Notes: generated by a model not told the origin, from the letters alone. A stretch of DNA of 64,000 bases from Pseudomonas sp. GD04019 (GCF_029837695.1 NZ_JAOEEA010000009.1:1-64000), one strand, 5' to 3'. Positions 10,411 through 18,657 are shown, counted from the first letter of the stretch. Made by a program: numbers and translations.

Positions 10411-10492
10411 AAGCAAAGGCGCCATGCCGCCCTCCGCTATCGCAGGGGCAACACGGCGCCTTTGTCGTGAATGAGGCGATCGGCATTGATCG
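10411..10492 (-). promoter_or_regulatory. Nitrate reductase leader: ANTAR-type hexaloop hairpin plus terminator-like hairpin
   Basis: On the minus strand the first hairpin is CGATC-AATGCC-GATCG (10492-10477), with a six-base loop having A at position 1 and G at position 4, the mark of ANTAR (NasT) targets. Next, AAAGGCGCC (10463-10455) pairs with GGCGCCTTT (10423-10415) around further internal pairing, followed by GCTTTTG. The same hexaloop hairpin occurs in the nirB leader. The expected second hexaloop hairpin is not obvious. The predicted start codon (10392) lies 19 bases beyond the hairpin. Confidence 0.6.
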
Positions 10493-10606
10493 CGCTCGAA
10501 CAAGCGCTAGCAACGCCCGCGCCAACTTCCTCAGCGACGGCGCAAGAGCTTGTTTATTCAGGCAATACGCGATGCTTCGCGGCAGATCGAGCGCTGGCGC
10601 TCGCCT

Positions 10607-10630
10607 CGCTATATGCACCAGAATATAGCG
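10607..10630. repeat. Perfect inverted repeat upstream of the DUF1543 gene
   Basis: CGCTATAT and ATATAGCG are separated by 8 bases. A second, GC-rich inverted repeat, CGAGCGC-TG-GCGCTCG, lies just upstream at 10589-10604. The pair sits 41-82 bp before the DUF1543 ATG and could be an operator or leader hairpin. Confidence 0.4.
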
Positions 10631-10670
10631 ATGCAGCCCCGCCCTGGGGCCCTCACGCAAGGAACGACCG

Positions 10671-11168
10671 ATGCTCTATATCGTCATGCTGGGAGGCAGG
10701 CACCCGCGGGCCAAGATCGAAGTCCACGATGTGCTCTTTGCCGTCGCCGACAGCCTCGAATCTGCCTATCCGCAGCTGCGCAGTGGCTGGTTTGGCAGTC
10801 AGGACGGGCTGCACATCGACTCCTGGCTGGAAGTGGACGGCATCGGCGACTGCAAGGTCGAGTTGAGCGATCTCGCACCAGCCGCCAATGACCCGCGCCT
10901 GTACTTCATCAACCTCGGTGGCTACGAGGAAGGCGTGTTCGGCGAGGCGCACCGCTATCTGCTGGTGACCGCCCGCGACCAGAAAGAAGCCAAGGCCAAG
11001 GGCAAGCAGCGCCTGCTGGCCGCCTGGCTGAAGCCGCACACCGACGCCCTGCTGGATGTGGATGATTGTCTGCCGGTGGACTGCGTGCAGGGCCGCTATG
11101 TGCATCTGGTGCCCGGCCCGCACCGCGGCGTGGTGCAGCGCAGCGACTACCTGCTGCTCAACCCATGA
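10671..11168 (+). CDS. DUF1543 domain-containing protein
   Basis: 165-residue soluble protein with the family landmarks MLYIVMLGGRHPRAKIEVHD at the N terminus, a central INLGGYEEGVFGEAHRYLLV block and DVDDCLPVDCVQGRYVHL towards the end. The family forms duplicated alpha/beta units of unknown function. The ATG at 10671 follows CAAGGAACGACC, which gives a good ribosome site. It lies between the divergent nitrate reductase and nirB units but shows no sign of belonging to either. The next frame, a degenerate AIG2-like gene, overlaps its stop codon by an ATGA, so the two were probably once an operon. Confidence 0.85.
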   Translation: MLYIVMLGGRHPRAKIEVHDVLFAVADSLESAYPQLRSGWFGSQDGLHIDSWLEVDGIGDCKVELSDLAPAANDPRLYFINLGGYEEGVFGEAHRYLLVTARDQKEAKAKGKQRLLAAWLKPHTDALLDVDDCLPVDCVQGRYVHLVPGPHRGVVQRSDYLLLNP

Positions 11169-11419
11169 CCCATGCAGATCGCCGTGCCGCGGAAGCCAAC
11201 GTTCCGCTGCTCTCCTACGGCTGCCTGCACGGCCGGCCGGATGCCCTGGTCGGCTATAGAGCCTAGCGCGCATCACCGATCCACAGGTACGGGCCAGCAG
11301 TGGCAAGACCCAGCACCCGATAGCCTGCCCCAGCGGCGGACCATTACGATGTGGTCGACTATCGGCGCCTCAGCACCGTCCGCACCTTCAGCACGGCCTG
11401 GGTGTACATCAACGCCTGA
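11165..11419 (+). pseudogene. Remnant of an AIG2 / gamma-glutamylcyclotransferase-like gene
   Basis: Three pieces of one family appear in order but in shifting frames. VPLLSYGCLHGRPDALVGYRA ends in a TAG at 11264. ITDPQVRASSGKTQHPIA follows in frame 1 (from 11272). DHYDVVDYRRLSTVRTF...AWVYINA (from 11339) is back in the starting frame and ends in TGA at 11419. AIG2-like proteins have YGxL near the N terminus, an ITDP..ASG..HPI segment and a D.YEV.DYRR.....AWVY ending. About 20-30 residues are missing between the second and third pieces. Loss is clear; the former substrate is not. The rest of the gap up to the nirB leader (11420-11600) shows no gene. Confidence 0.65.
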
Positions 11420-11604
11420 AGGCATGCCCGGCATCAGCGCAGGGCAATTCTCCCCGAGCTGCACCGTTTTGGGTCTCACGCCCCCTTCTCCGGCACCGCC
11501 AACCCCGCTTAGCGATCGCGCAGGCCCCATGAAAAGGGCCTTGCGTAAAACTGGCACGGCCACTGCATTACCCGGTTCGAGCCCACGATATTGGGCAGCC
11601 CATT

Positions 11605-11720
11605 CGATCAATGGCGATCGATCAGCCGATGCAGGCGATGGGCGATCAGGCGCCTCTCGCAGGCGCCGTCAGAACAGGCAAAGGCGCCTGAGACCGAGAG
11701 GTTTCAGGCGCCTTTTTATT
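11605..11720 (+). promoter_or_regulatory. nirB leader: NasT/ANTAR antitermination element with intrinsic terminator
   Basis: First hairpin: (T)CGATC-AATGGC-GATCG(A), 11604-11621, with a hexaloop having A1 and G4. A second hairpin pairs GGCGCCT (11649-11655) with AGGCGCC (11661-11667). Then comes a perfect terminator: AAAGGCGCCTGA (11680-11691) pairs with TCAGGCGCCTTT (11704-11715), the stem continues to a GAGA tetraloop and is followed by TTTTT. This is transcription attenuation ahead of nirB. The GGCGCC arms of the second hairpin can also pair with the terminator arms, giving a mutually exclusive fold. Confidence 0.75.
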
Positions 11721-11760
11721 TGCCGGGGAAAAACCTGATGAGCTTTGGCCGGGAAACGCT

Positions 11761-14319
11761 ATGAACAGCACAGACGCTACCACTGACAAGCAACGACTGA
11801 TCGTCGTCGGCAACGGCATGGTCGGCCACAACTGCGTCGAGCAACTGCTCGCGGGCGGCGCCCTGGCGCACTACCGCATCGAGGTGTTCGGCGAAGAGGC
11901 GCAGCGCGCCTACGACCGCGTGCACCTGTCCGAATACTTCGGCGGCCGCGACGCCGAGTCCCTGGCCATGAGCGCGGCCTCCCTCTATGAAGCCGAAGGC
12001 CTGACCCTGCACCTGAGCAGCCAAGTGCTGGAGATCGACCGCGCCAAGCGCGAAGTGGTCACGGCCAAGGGCCGCTTCGGCTACGACAAGCTGGTACTGG
12101 CCACCGGCTCCTACCCCTTCGTGCCGCCGATCGAAGGCGCCGAAGGTGATTCGCGCCTGGTTTACCGCACCCTCGACGACCTCGACGGCATCCGCGCCGC
12201 CGCCCACGGCAAGCGCCGTGGCGTGGTGGTCGGCGGCGGCCTGCTGGGCCTGGAAGCAGCCAACGCCCTGAAGTCCCTGGGCCTGGAAGCCCACGTGGTG
12301 GAATTCGCCCCGCGCCTGATGCCGGTGCAGCTGGACGACTTCGGTGGCGCCGCGCTCAAGCAGCGCATTGAGGACCTGGGCGTGGGTGTGCACCTGTCCA
12401 AGGCCACCCAGAGCATCAGCGCCGGTAGCGAATACCGCTACCGCATGAACTTCGCCGGTGACGACTTCCTGGAAACCGACCTGATCGTGTTCTCCGCCGG
12501 CATCCGCCCCCAGGACGCCCTGGCTCGCGCCTGCGGCCTGGAGCTGGGTCCGCGCGGCGGCATCAACATCAACGACCAGTGCCTGACCAGCGACGAGCAC
12601 ATCTTCGCCATCGGTGAGTGCGCGGCGTGGAACGGCAGCATCTTCGGCCTGGTCGCCCCCGGCTATCAGATGGCCCGCCTGGTGGCGGCCCAGCTGTGCG
12701 GCCAGGAAGGCTCGCCCTTCCTCGGCGCGGACATGTCGACCAAGCTCAAGCTGCTCGGCGTGGACGTCGGCTCCATCGGCGACGCCCACGGCGCCATGCC
12801 CGGCGCCAAGAGCTACCGCTACATCGACGAGGCCACCTCCAGCTACCGGCGCCTGGTGGTATCGGCCGACGGCAAGCAGGTGCTCGGCGCCGTGCTGGTC
12901 GGCGACAACAGCTACTACGACACCCTGCTGCAGTACGCGCAGAACGGCATCAAGCTGCCGGAAGACCCGGCCAGCCTGATCATGCCGGCCGGCGAAGGCG
13001 CACCCGCGCTGGGCGCCGATGCCCTGCCCGATACCGCCACCATCTGTTCCTGCCACAACGTCAGCAAGGGCGCGATCTGCTCGGCCATCGACGGCGGCTG
13101 CAGCGACATCGCCGGGGTCAAGGCCTGCACCAAGGCGGCCACCGGCTGCGGCGGCTGCGCGGCGCTGCTCAAGCAGGTGGTCGAGCACGAACTCACCGCC
13201 CGCGGCGTGGAAGTCGACAAGAGCCTGTGCGAGCACTTCGCCTACACCCGCCAGGAGCTCTACCACTTCGTGCGCGTCGAGGGTCACGAGACCTTCGAAG
13301 CGCTGCTGGCCAAGCACGGCAAGGGCCACGTCGGCTGCGACATCTGCAAGCCAGCCGTGGGCTCGATTCTCGCTTCCTGCTGGAACAAGCCGATCATGAA
13401 CCCGGCGCTGGTGCCGCTGCAGGACACCAACGACACCTTCATGGCCAACATGCAGAAGAACGGCACCTACTCGGTGGTGCCGCGCATCCCCGGTGGCGAG
13501 ATCACCCCGGACGGCCTGATCGCCATCGGCGCGGTGGCGAAGAAATACGACCTCTACACCAAGATCACCGGCGGCCAGCGCATCGACCTGTTCGGCGCCC
13601 AGCTGCACGAGCTGCCGGAAATCTGGGGCGAGCTGATCGCCGCCGGCTTCGAAACCGGCCACGCCTACGGCAAGTCGCTGCGTACCGTGAAGAGCTGCGT
13701 CGGCAGCACTTGGTGCCGCTACGGCGTGCAGGACAGCGTCGGCATGGCGCTGCTGCTGGAGGACCGCTACAAGGGCCTGCGCTCGCCGCACAAGATCAAG
13801 TTCGCCGTCTCCGGCTGCACCCGCGAATGCGCCGAGGCGCAAAGCAAGGACATCGGCGTGATCGCCACCGAGAACGGCTGGAACCTCTACGTCTGCGGCA
13901 ACGGCGGCATGCGTCCGCGCCACGCCGAGCTGTTCGCCACCGACCTGGATGACGCCACCCTGGTGCGCTACATCGACCGCGTGCTGATGTTCTACATCCG
14001 CACCGCCGACAAGCTGCAGCGCACCTCGGTATGGCGCGAATCGCTGGAAGGCGGCCTGGACTACCTCAAGGACGTGGTCATCCACGACAGCCTGGGCCTG
14101 AACGCCGAGCTGGAGGCGCAGATGCAGCTGGTGGTCGACCGCTACGAATGCGAATGGGCCAACGCGCTGAAGGACGAAGAGAAGCTCAAGCGCTTCCGCA
14201 CCTTCGTCAACGAAGGCGGCGGCGATCCGGACATCCACTTCGTCCGCGAACGCGGCCAGCGTCGCCCGGCGCGCGACAACGAACTCGAACTGATTCCCGT
14301 GACCATGGAGGCCGTCTGA
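11761..14319 (+). CDS. nirB: Assimilatory nitrite reductase, large subunit NirB
   Basis: NAD(P)H-dependent siroheme enzyme that reduces nitrite to ammonium. The 852 residues show, in order: an FAD/NAD pyridine-nucleotide oxidoreductase domain (RLIVVGNGMVGHNCVEQLL, second Rossmann motif GVVVGGGLLGLEAANAL); a BFD-like [2Fe-2S] domain with C429/C431 and GCGGC (about 463-466), plus a second incomplete repeat (CDICKPAVG); and the ferredoxin-like/siroheme domains, with siroheme-[4Fe-4S] ligands C646, C652, C686 and C690 (CVGSTWC, SGCTREC). The start is at 11761 after a modest GGGAAA. It overlaps nirD by ATGA, implying translational coupling. Expression is probably governed by the attenuator just upstream. 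Confidence 0.97.
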   Translation: MNSTDATTDKQRLIVVGNGMVGHNCVEQLLAGGALAHYRIEVFGEEAQRAYDRVHLSEYFGGRDAESLAMSAASLYEAEGLTLHLSSQVLEIDRAKREVVTAKGRFGYDKLVLATGSYPFVPPIEGAEGDSRLVYRTLDDLDGIRAAAHGKRRGVVVGGGLLGLEAANALKSLGLEAHVVEFAPRLMPVQLDDFGGAALKQRIEDLGVGVHLSKATQSISAGSEYRYRMNFAGDDFLETDLIVFSAGIRPQDALARACGLELGPRGGININDQCLTSDEHIFAIGECAAWNGSIFGLVAPGYQMARLVAAQLCGQEGSPFLGADMSTKLKLLGVDVGSIGDAHGAMPGAKSYRYIDEATSSYRRLVVSADGKQVLGAVLVGDNSYYDTLLQYAQNGIKLPEDPASLIMPAGEGAPALGADALPDTATICSCHNVSKGAICSAIDGGCSDIAGVKACTKAATGCGGCAALLKQVVEHELTARGVEVDKSLCEHFAYTRQELYHFVRVEGHETFEALLAKHGKGHVGCDICKPAVGSILASCWNKPIMNPALVPLQDTNDTFMANMQKNGTYSVVPRIPGGEITPDGLIAIGAVAKKYDLYTKITGGQRIDLFGAQLHELPEIWGELIAAGFETGHAYGKSLRTVKSCVGSTWCRYGVQDSVGMALLLEDRYKGLRSPHKIKFAVSGCTRECAEAQSKDIGVIATENGWNLYVCGNGGMRPRHAELFATDLDDATLVRYIDRVLMFYIRTADKLQRTSVWRESLEGGLDYLKDVVIHDSLGLNAELEAQMQLVVDRYECEWANALKDEEKLKRFRTFVNEGGGDPDIHFVRERGQRRPARDNELELIPVTMEAV

Positions 14320-14669
14320 TGAGCACAGCAACCCAACTCGAAAACGCCTGGCAGCCGCTGTGCAGCGCCGCCGACCTGGTGGCCAACTCCGGCGTGGTCG
14401 CCCTGGCCGGCGGTGAACAGGTCGCCCTGTTCTACCTGCCGGATTCCGAGCAGAAAGTCTTCGCCATCGGCAACCGCGACCCCAAATCCGGGGCCAACGT
14501 GATCGGCCGCGGCATCATCGGCCACCTCGGCGGCGACCTGGTGATCGCCTCGCCGCTGTACAAGCAGCACTACCGCCTGAGCGACGGCGGCTGCCTGGAA
14601 TACCCCGAGCAGCAGCTGCCGGTATGGCCGGTGCGCCTGCACGGCGAGCGCGTGGAAATCCTCCGCTGA
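14319..14669 (+). CDS. nirD: Assimilatory nitrite reductase, small subunit NirD
   Basis: 116-residue Rieske-like small subunit of NADH-nitrite reductase. The fold is recognisable from GVVALAGGEQVALFYLP, FAIGNRDPKSGANVIGRGI and SPLYKQHYRLSDGGCLEY. As in other NirD proteins, the cysteine/histidine cluster ligands of true Rieske proteins are absent. The ATG at 14319 overlaps the nirB TGA, so the two subunits are made in a fixed ratio. An FNT-type channel gene follows after 55 bp, giving the nirB-nirD-transporter order also seen in enterobacterial nirBDC. Confidence 0.95.
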   Translation: MSTATQLENAWQPLCSAADLVANSGVVALAGGEQVALFYLPDSEQKVFAIGNRDPKSGANVIGRGIIGHLGGDLVIASPLYKQHYRLSDGGCLEYPEQQLPVWPVRLHGERVEILR

Positions 14670-14724
14670 CCCCTGGCGCCACCCAGCGTGGCGCCCCTCC
14701 CCTTTCCCGACAGAGAGCACAGCC

Positions 14725-15537
14725 ATGTCCTATCTGGTCCCTGCCGAGTTCGCCAGCAAGATGGTCGATGCCGGCGAATCGAAGATCTACATGTCCACCC
14801 GCGACACCCTGATCCGCGCCTTCATGGCCGGCGCCATCCTCGCCCTGGCCGCCGTGTTCGCCGTCAGCATCAGCGTGCAGACCGGCTCGCCGCTGCTCGG
14901 CGCCGTGCTGTTCCCGGTCGGCTTCGTGATGCTCTACCTGATGGGCTTCGACCTGCTCACCGGGGTGTTCGTGCTCACCCCGCTGGCCCTGCTGGACAAG
15001 CGCCCCGGCGTCACCGTCGGCGGCGTGCTGAAGAACTGGGGCCTGGTGTTCACCGGCAACTTCGCCGGCGCGCTGACCGTGGCCTTCATGATGGCCTTCG
15101 TCTTCACCTACGGCTTCTCCACCGAGCCCGGGGTGATCGGCGAGAAGATCTCGCACATCGGCGAGGCCCGCACCCTGGGCTACGCCGAGTACGGCGTGGC
15201 CGGCTGGCTGACCATCTTCCTGCGCGGCATGCTGTGCAACTGGATGGTGTCCATGGGCGTGGTCGGCGCGATGATCTCCACCACCGTCAGCGGCAAGACC
15301 ATCGCCATGTGGATGCCGATCATGCTGTTCTTCTACATGGGCTTCGAGCACTCGGTGGTGAACATGTTCCTGTTCCCCTCGGCGATGATCATGGGCGGCG
15401 ACTTCTCGGTGATGGACTACATGCTGTGGAACGAGATTCCCACCGCCCTGGGCAACCTGGTCGGCGGCCTGGCCTTCACCGGCCTGACGCTCTACGCCAC
15501 CCATGTGAAGACCGCGCCGAAGCGCTCCTTCGTCTGA
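14725..15537 (+). CDS. Formate/nitrite transporter family protein (NirC-like)
   Basis: Integral membrane channel of the FNT family, 270 residues with six hydrophobic helices. Family motifs are VGFVMLYLMGFDLLTGVFVL (first re-entrant loop), LVFTGNFAGAL and NWMVSMGV, with the pore-lining histidine segment MGFEHSVVNMFLFP. Its place after nirBD suggests import of nitrite, or possibly nitrate, for assimilation; the sequence alone does not decide between nitrite, nitrate and formate. AGAGAGCACAGCC precedes the ATG at 14725. A perfect palindrome lies just past its stop codon. Confidence 0.9.
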   Translation: MSYLVPAEFASKMVDAGESKIYMSTRDTLIRAFMAGAILALAAVFAVSISVQTGSPLLGAVLFPVGFVMLYLMGFDLLTGVFVLTPLALLDKRPGVTVGGVLKNWGLVFTGNFAGALTVAFMMAFVFTYGFSTEPGVIGEKISHIGEARTLGYAEYGVAGWLTIFLRGMLCNWMVSMGVVGAMISTTVSGKTIAMWMPIMLFFYMGFEHSVVNMFLFPSAMIMGGDFSVMDYMLWNEIPTALGNLVGGLAFTGLTLYATHVKTAPKRSFV

Positions 15538-15544
15538 GCCCCGC

Positions 15545-15566
15545 GGCCCCGCCAGCTGGCGGGGCC
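15545..15566. repeat. GC-rich perfect palindrome between FNT gene and kinase gene
   Basis: GGCCCCGCCAG joined directly to CTGGCGGGGCC. It could form a strong hairpin 8 bp after the FNT stop codon and 15 bp before the kinase start. There is no T tract, so it is more likely an mRNA-stabilising or partial attenuating hairpin than a full terminator. Confidence 0.5.
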
Positions 15567-15580
15567 CACGTGCGCATCGC

Positions 15581-17299
15581 ATGAGCAATCAGCTGCGGAT
15601 TTCCGTCGGCCAGCACTCCGACAAGGGGCGCAAGGAGGTCAACCAGGACTTCCACGGCCTGTGCATTCCCGACGAACCCCAGCTCTCCACCAAGGGCATC
15701 GCCATCGCCCTGGCCGACGGCATCGGCAGCAGCTCGGTCAGCCATGTGGCCAGCGAGGCGGCGGTCAGCAGCTTCCTCGAAGACTACTACTGCACCTCCG
15801 ACGCCTGGTCGGTGAAGAAGTCCGCCTGGCGCGTGCTGATGGCCGCCAACTCCTGGCTGCACGCACAGACCCGGCAGAGCCAGTACCGCTACGACATGGA
15901 TCGCGGCTACGTCTGCACCCTCAGCGCCCTGGTACTCAAGGCCACCACCGCGCACCTGTTCCACGCTGGCGACACGCGCATCCAGCGCCTGCGCGACGGC
16001 GCCTTGGAGCGCCTGACCGAGGATCATCGCCTGTGGGTCTCGCGTGACACCAGCTACCTCAGTCGTGCCCTCGGCGTGGGCCCGCACTTGGAGCTGGACT
16101 ACCGCCAGCTGGCCCTGGAGCCGGGCGACATCTTCCTGCTGACCAGCGACGGCGTGCACGAATACCTCGAACCAGCCGCCATGGCCGCGCTGATCCGTGC
16201 CTACGGCGACGATCTGGACGGCGCCGCCCGCACCCTGGTGCAACAGGCCTACTCGCGCGGCAGCGACGACAATCTCACCGTGCAGCTGGTGCGCATCGAC
16301 CAGCTGCCGCGCCAGGATGCCGGCGAGCTGCAGCAACGGGTCGGCGACCTGGCCCTGCCGCCGTTGCTGCAAGCGCGCATGGAGTTCGACGGCTACCGCA
16401 TCGTGCGCAAGATCCACGCCAGCAGCCGCAGCCATGTGTACCTGGCGCTGGACGGCAAGACGCCGGTGGCGCTCAAGGCCCCGGCCACCGAACTGCAGCA
16501 CGACCGCGCGCATCTGGAGCGCCTGCTGACCGAGGAATGGATCGCTCGCCGCATCGACAGCGCCCACGTGCTCAAGGCCCCGGCGCAAACGCGGCGGCGC
16601 AGCTACCTGTACAGCGTCACCGAGTACATCGAGGGGCAGACCCTGCGCCAGTGGATGGTCGACAACCCCAGGCCGGGCGTGGAGAAGGTGCGCGCCCTGG
16701 TCGAACAGATCGCCCGTGGCCTGCAGGCCTTCCACCGCCTGGAGATGCTGCATCAGGACCTGCGCCCGGATAACCTGCTGATCGACGCCACCGGCACCGT
16801 CCGGCTGATCGACTTCGGTTCGGCGCGGGTCGCCGGCCTCAGCGAGCAGGCACCGCAGCGTGTGCAGAACCCGCTGCCGGGCACCCTGCAGTACATGGCA
16901 CCGGAATACTTCATCGGCGAGGCCGGCTCGCCGCGTTCGGACCTGTTCTCCCTGGCCGTGATCACCTACCAGTTGCTCAGCGGCCGCCTGCCCTACGGCG
17001 CGGAAGTCGCCAAGTGCCGCAACCGCGCCGAGCAGCTGCGCCTGGTCTACCACTCGGTGCAGGACGCCGAGCGCAGCATCCCGCCCTGGATCGACGAGGT
17101 GCTGCGCAAGGCCCTGCATCCCGACCCGAACCGGCGCCAGGCCGAGCTCTCCGAGTTCGTCCACGACCTGCGCCAACCCAGCGCCGAATACCTCGACCGC
17201 GCCCGCCCGCCTTTGCTGGAACGCAACCCGCTGCTGTTCTGGCGTGGCACCACGCTGATTCTGGCTGCCCTGCTCGCCTGGCAGCTGCTGGGGCATTGA
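15581..17299 (+). CDS. PP2C-type phosphatase / Ser-Thr protein kinase fusion, membrane-anchored
   Basis: 572 residues with two opposing signalling domains. A PP2C-like phosphatase (about 1-235) has DKGRKEVNQD, ALADGIGSS and LTSDGVHEYL with GSDDNLTVQLV. A eukaryotic-type kinase (about 265-525) has the ATP lysine K299 (VALKAP), catalytic loop HQDLRPDN (H391, D393, N398) and metal-binding IDFGSA (D411). Arginine replaces the usual HRD/KPEN lysine. One C-terminal hydrophobic segment (about 549-570) anchors it, with the catalytic domains in the cytoplasm. A homologous gene lies in the P. aeruginosa nitrate assimilation cluster, so a role in regulating nitrate/nitrite uptake or reduction is inferred, not shown. 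Confidence 0.9.
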   Translation: MSNQLRISVGQHSDKGRKEVNQDFHGLCIPDEPQLSTKGIAIALADGIGSSSVSHVASEAAVSSFLEDYYCTSDAWSVKKSAWRVLMAANSWLHAQTRQSQYRYDMDRGYVCTLSALVLKATTAHLFHAGDTRIQRLRDGALERLTEDHRLWVSRDTSYLSRALGVGPHLELDYRQLALEPGDIFLLTSDGVHEYLEPAAMAALIRAYGDDLDGAARTLVQQAYSRGSDDNLTVQLVRIDQLPRQDAGELQQRVGDLALPPLLQARMEFDGYRIVRKIHASSRSHVYLALDGKTPVALKAPATELQHDRAHLERLLTEEWIARRIDSAHVLKAPAQTRRRSYLYSVTEYIEGQTLRQWMVDNPRPGVEKVRALVEQIARGLQAFHRLEMLHQDLRPDNLLIDATGTVRLIDFGSARVAGLSEQAPQRVQNPLPGTLQYMAPEYFIGEAGSPRSDLFSLAVITYQLLSGRLPYGAEVAKCRNRAEQLRLVYHSVQDAERSIPPWIDEVLRKALHPDPNRRQAELSEFVHDLRQPSAEYLDRARPPLLERNPLLFWRGTTLILAALLAWQLLGH

Positions 17300-17321
17300 T
17301 CGGACTGCAGGCCGACACACC

Positions 17322-17515
17322 CTCACCCCCGGCCCCTCTCCCGGTGGAGAGGGGTGACTGGCCTCAACGGCCCCGCGCTTCTATCCCCTCTCCCCTTGGG
17401 AGAGGGTTAGGGTGAGGGACTCCGTGTCCCGCACGACGCTCGCCCCCCACACCATTACCTCTCAACGCACTTTACCCCTCCTCCCCAGGAGAGGGCCAGG
17501 GCAAGGGGCCTTCAA
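17322..17515. repeat. Dispersed CCCTCTCCC/GGGAGAGGG-type palindromic repeats (three copies)
   Basis: Copies near 17323-17358 (CCCTCACCCCCGGCCCCTCT start) and 17387-17415 (ending GGGTTAGGGTGAGGG) face each other as an inverted pair; a third, degenerate copy lies near 17473-17512. Each contains a CTCTCCC...GGGAGAG hairpin. A related copy occurs near 60690-60722. They resemble the common intergenic palindromes of pseudomonads and fill the gap between the kinase gene and the AraC-type gene. Confidence 0.6.
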
Positions 17516-17533
17516 TAGCCGCGGCCAAGAACC

Positions 17534-18589
17534 TTGTTCCACCCCGCCATGGCGCCTTACCATCCGGGCACCTTCACGCCGAGCCACGCCATGCGCGAAC
17601 GCACCATCGCCAGCCACTTCGTCCGCGCCGCCTTGCGTGGCGCCGACCGTCAGGGCTACGACTACGCCGCCTTGCTACGCGAAGTCGGCATCCAGCCGGC
17701 GCTGCTCGAAGAACCGCGCGCACGCCTGGCTCCCGAGCAGTTCACCCGCCTGCTGCAAGGCCTGTGGGCGCTGCTCGACGACGAGTACATGGGCTTCGGC
17801 GCCATCCCCAGCCGCCGCGGCACCTTCGCCATGATGTGCCACGCCATCATCCACTGCCACAGCCTGGAAAAGGCCCTGGTGCGCGGCATGCTGTTCTACG
17901 GCCTGTTCCCCGACGCGCCCCGGGTGCAACTGCAGCGCGAAGGCGAATGGGTGCGCCTGACCCTGGACAGCTCGGCCCTGTGGGACCCGGACCACTTCCT
18001 CACCGAGAGCCTGCTGGTGATCTGGCACCGCCTCGGCAGCTGGCTGATCGGCCAACGTATCCGCCTCGAAGAAGCCAGCTTCGTTCACCCCGAGCCGCCG
18101 CACAGCGCCGAGTACGACCTGCTGTTCCCCTGCCCGCGCCGCTTCGATGCCGACTGCACCAGCCTGCTGTTCCACAGCCGCTACCTGGTCATGCCGCTGC
18201 TGCAGGACGAACGCACGCTCAAGCAGTTCCTCGAACACTCGCCGGCCGACCTGCTGGCCCGCCCGGATGGCGGCGACAGCCTGACCAGCCGCATCCGCCG
18301 CCTGCTCGGCCGCGACTGCGCCCACTGGCCGGACTTGGAGAATGTCGCAGCCCAGTTGCACATCAGCCCGCAGACCCTGCGCCGCCACCTGCGCGAGGAA
18401 GGCAGCAGCTTCCAGGAACTCAAGGACCACCTGCGCCGCGACCTGGCCATCTACCACCTGGGCCGCGACGAGCTGTCGATCCAGGACCTGGCCGAACAGC
18501 TCGGCTTCTCCGAACCCTCGGCCTTCCACCGCGCGTTCAAGAAGTGGACCGGGCTGACACCGGGAGCCTATCGGGCGCAGGAAGGTTGA
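17534..18589 (+). CDS. AraC-family transcriptional regulator
   Basis: 351-residue regulator. The N-terminal two-thirds (about 30-215) match the arabinose-binding-like AraC sensor family (RLAPEQFTRLLQGLW, GTFAMMCHAIIHC). The C-terminal AraC/XylS DNA-binding domain (about 250-350) has two helix-turn-helix units, with LENVAAQLHISPQTLRRHLR and the signature IQDLAEQLGFSEPSAFHRAF followed by KKWTGLTPGAYR. The start is uncertain: ATGs at 17534, 17549 (MAPYHP) and 17591 (MRERTI) all lack a clear ribosome site. Ligand and targets cannot be read from the sequence; OruR-like regulators have the same architecture. Confidence 0.85.
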   Translation: MFHPAMAPYHPGTFTPSHAMRERTIASHFVRAALRGADRQGYDYAALLREVGIQPALLEEPRARLAPEQFTRLLQGLWALLDDEYMGFGAIPSRRGTFAMMCHAIIHCHSLEKALVRGMLFYGLFPDAPRVQLQREGEWVRLTLDSSALWDPDHFLTESLLVIWHRLGSWLIGQRIRLEEASFVHPEPPHSAEYDLLFPCPRRFDADCTSLLFHSRYLVMPLLQDERTLKQFLEHSPADLLARPDGGDSLTSRIRRLLGRDCAHWPDLENVAAQLHISPQTLRRHLREEGSSFQELKDHLRRDLAIYHLGRDELSIQDLAEQLGFSEPSAFHRAFKKWTGLTPGAYRAQEG

Positions 18590-18657
18590 TTCGCCACAGA
18601 ACCGATCTCGCCATCCCCAACTGCTCCAGAGCAACCCGTCCTTCACCAGATCAACCG

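Noticed and set aside
6361..10470. A 1369-codon open frame on the plus strand opposite the nitrate reductase gene
   Set aside because: Antisense shadow. The composition (His/Gln/Val/Gly/Ala-rich without any fold) is what GC-rich coding DNA gives on the other strand; the nitrate reductase frame has full domain content. The same holds for long frames opposite nirB (11716-14331), nrdA (57613-60522), aceK (1789-3414) and dctA (3710-5395).
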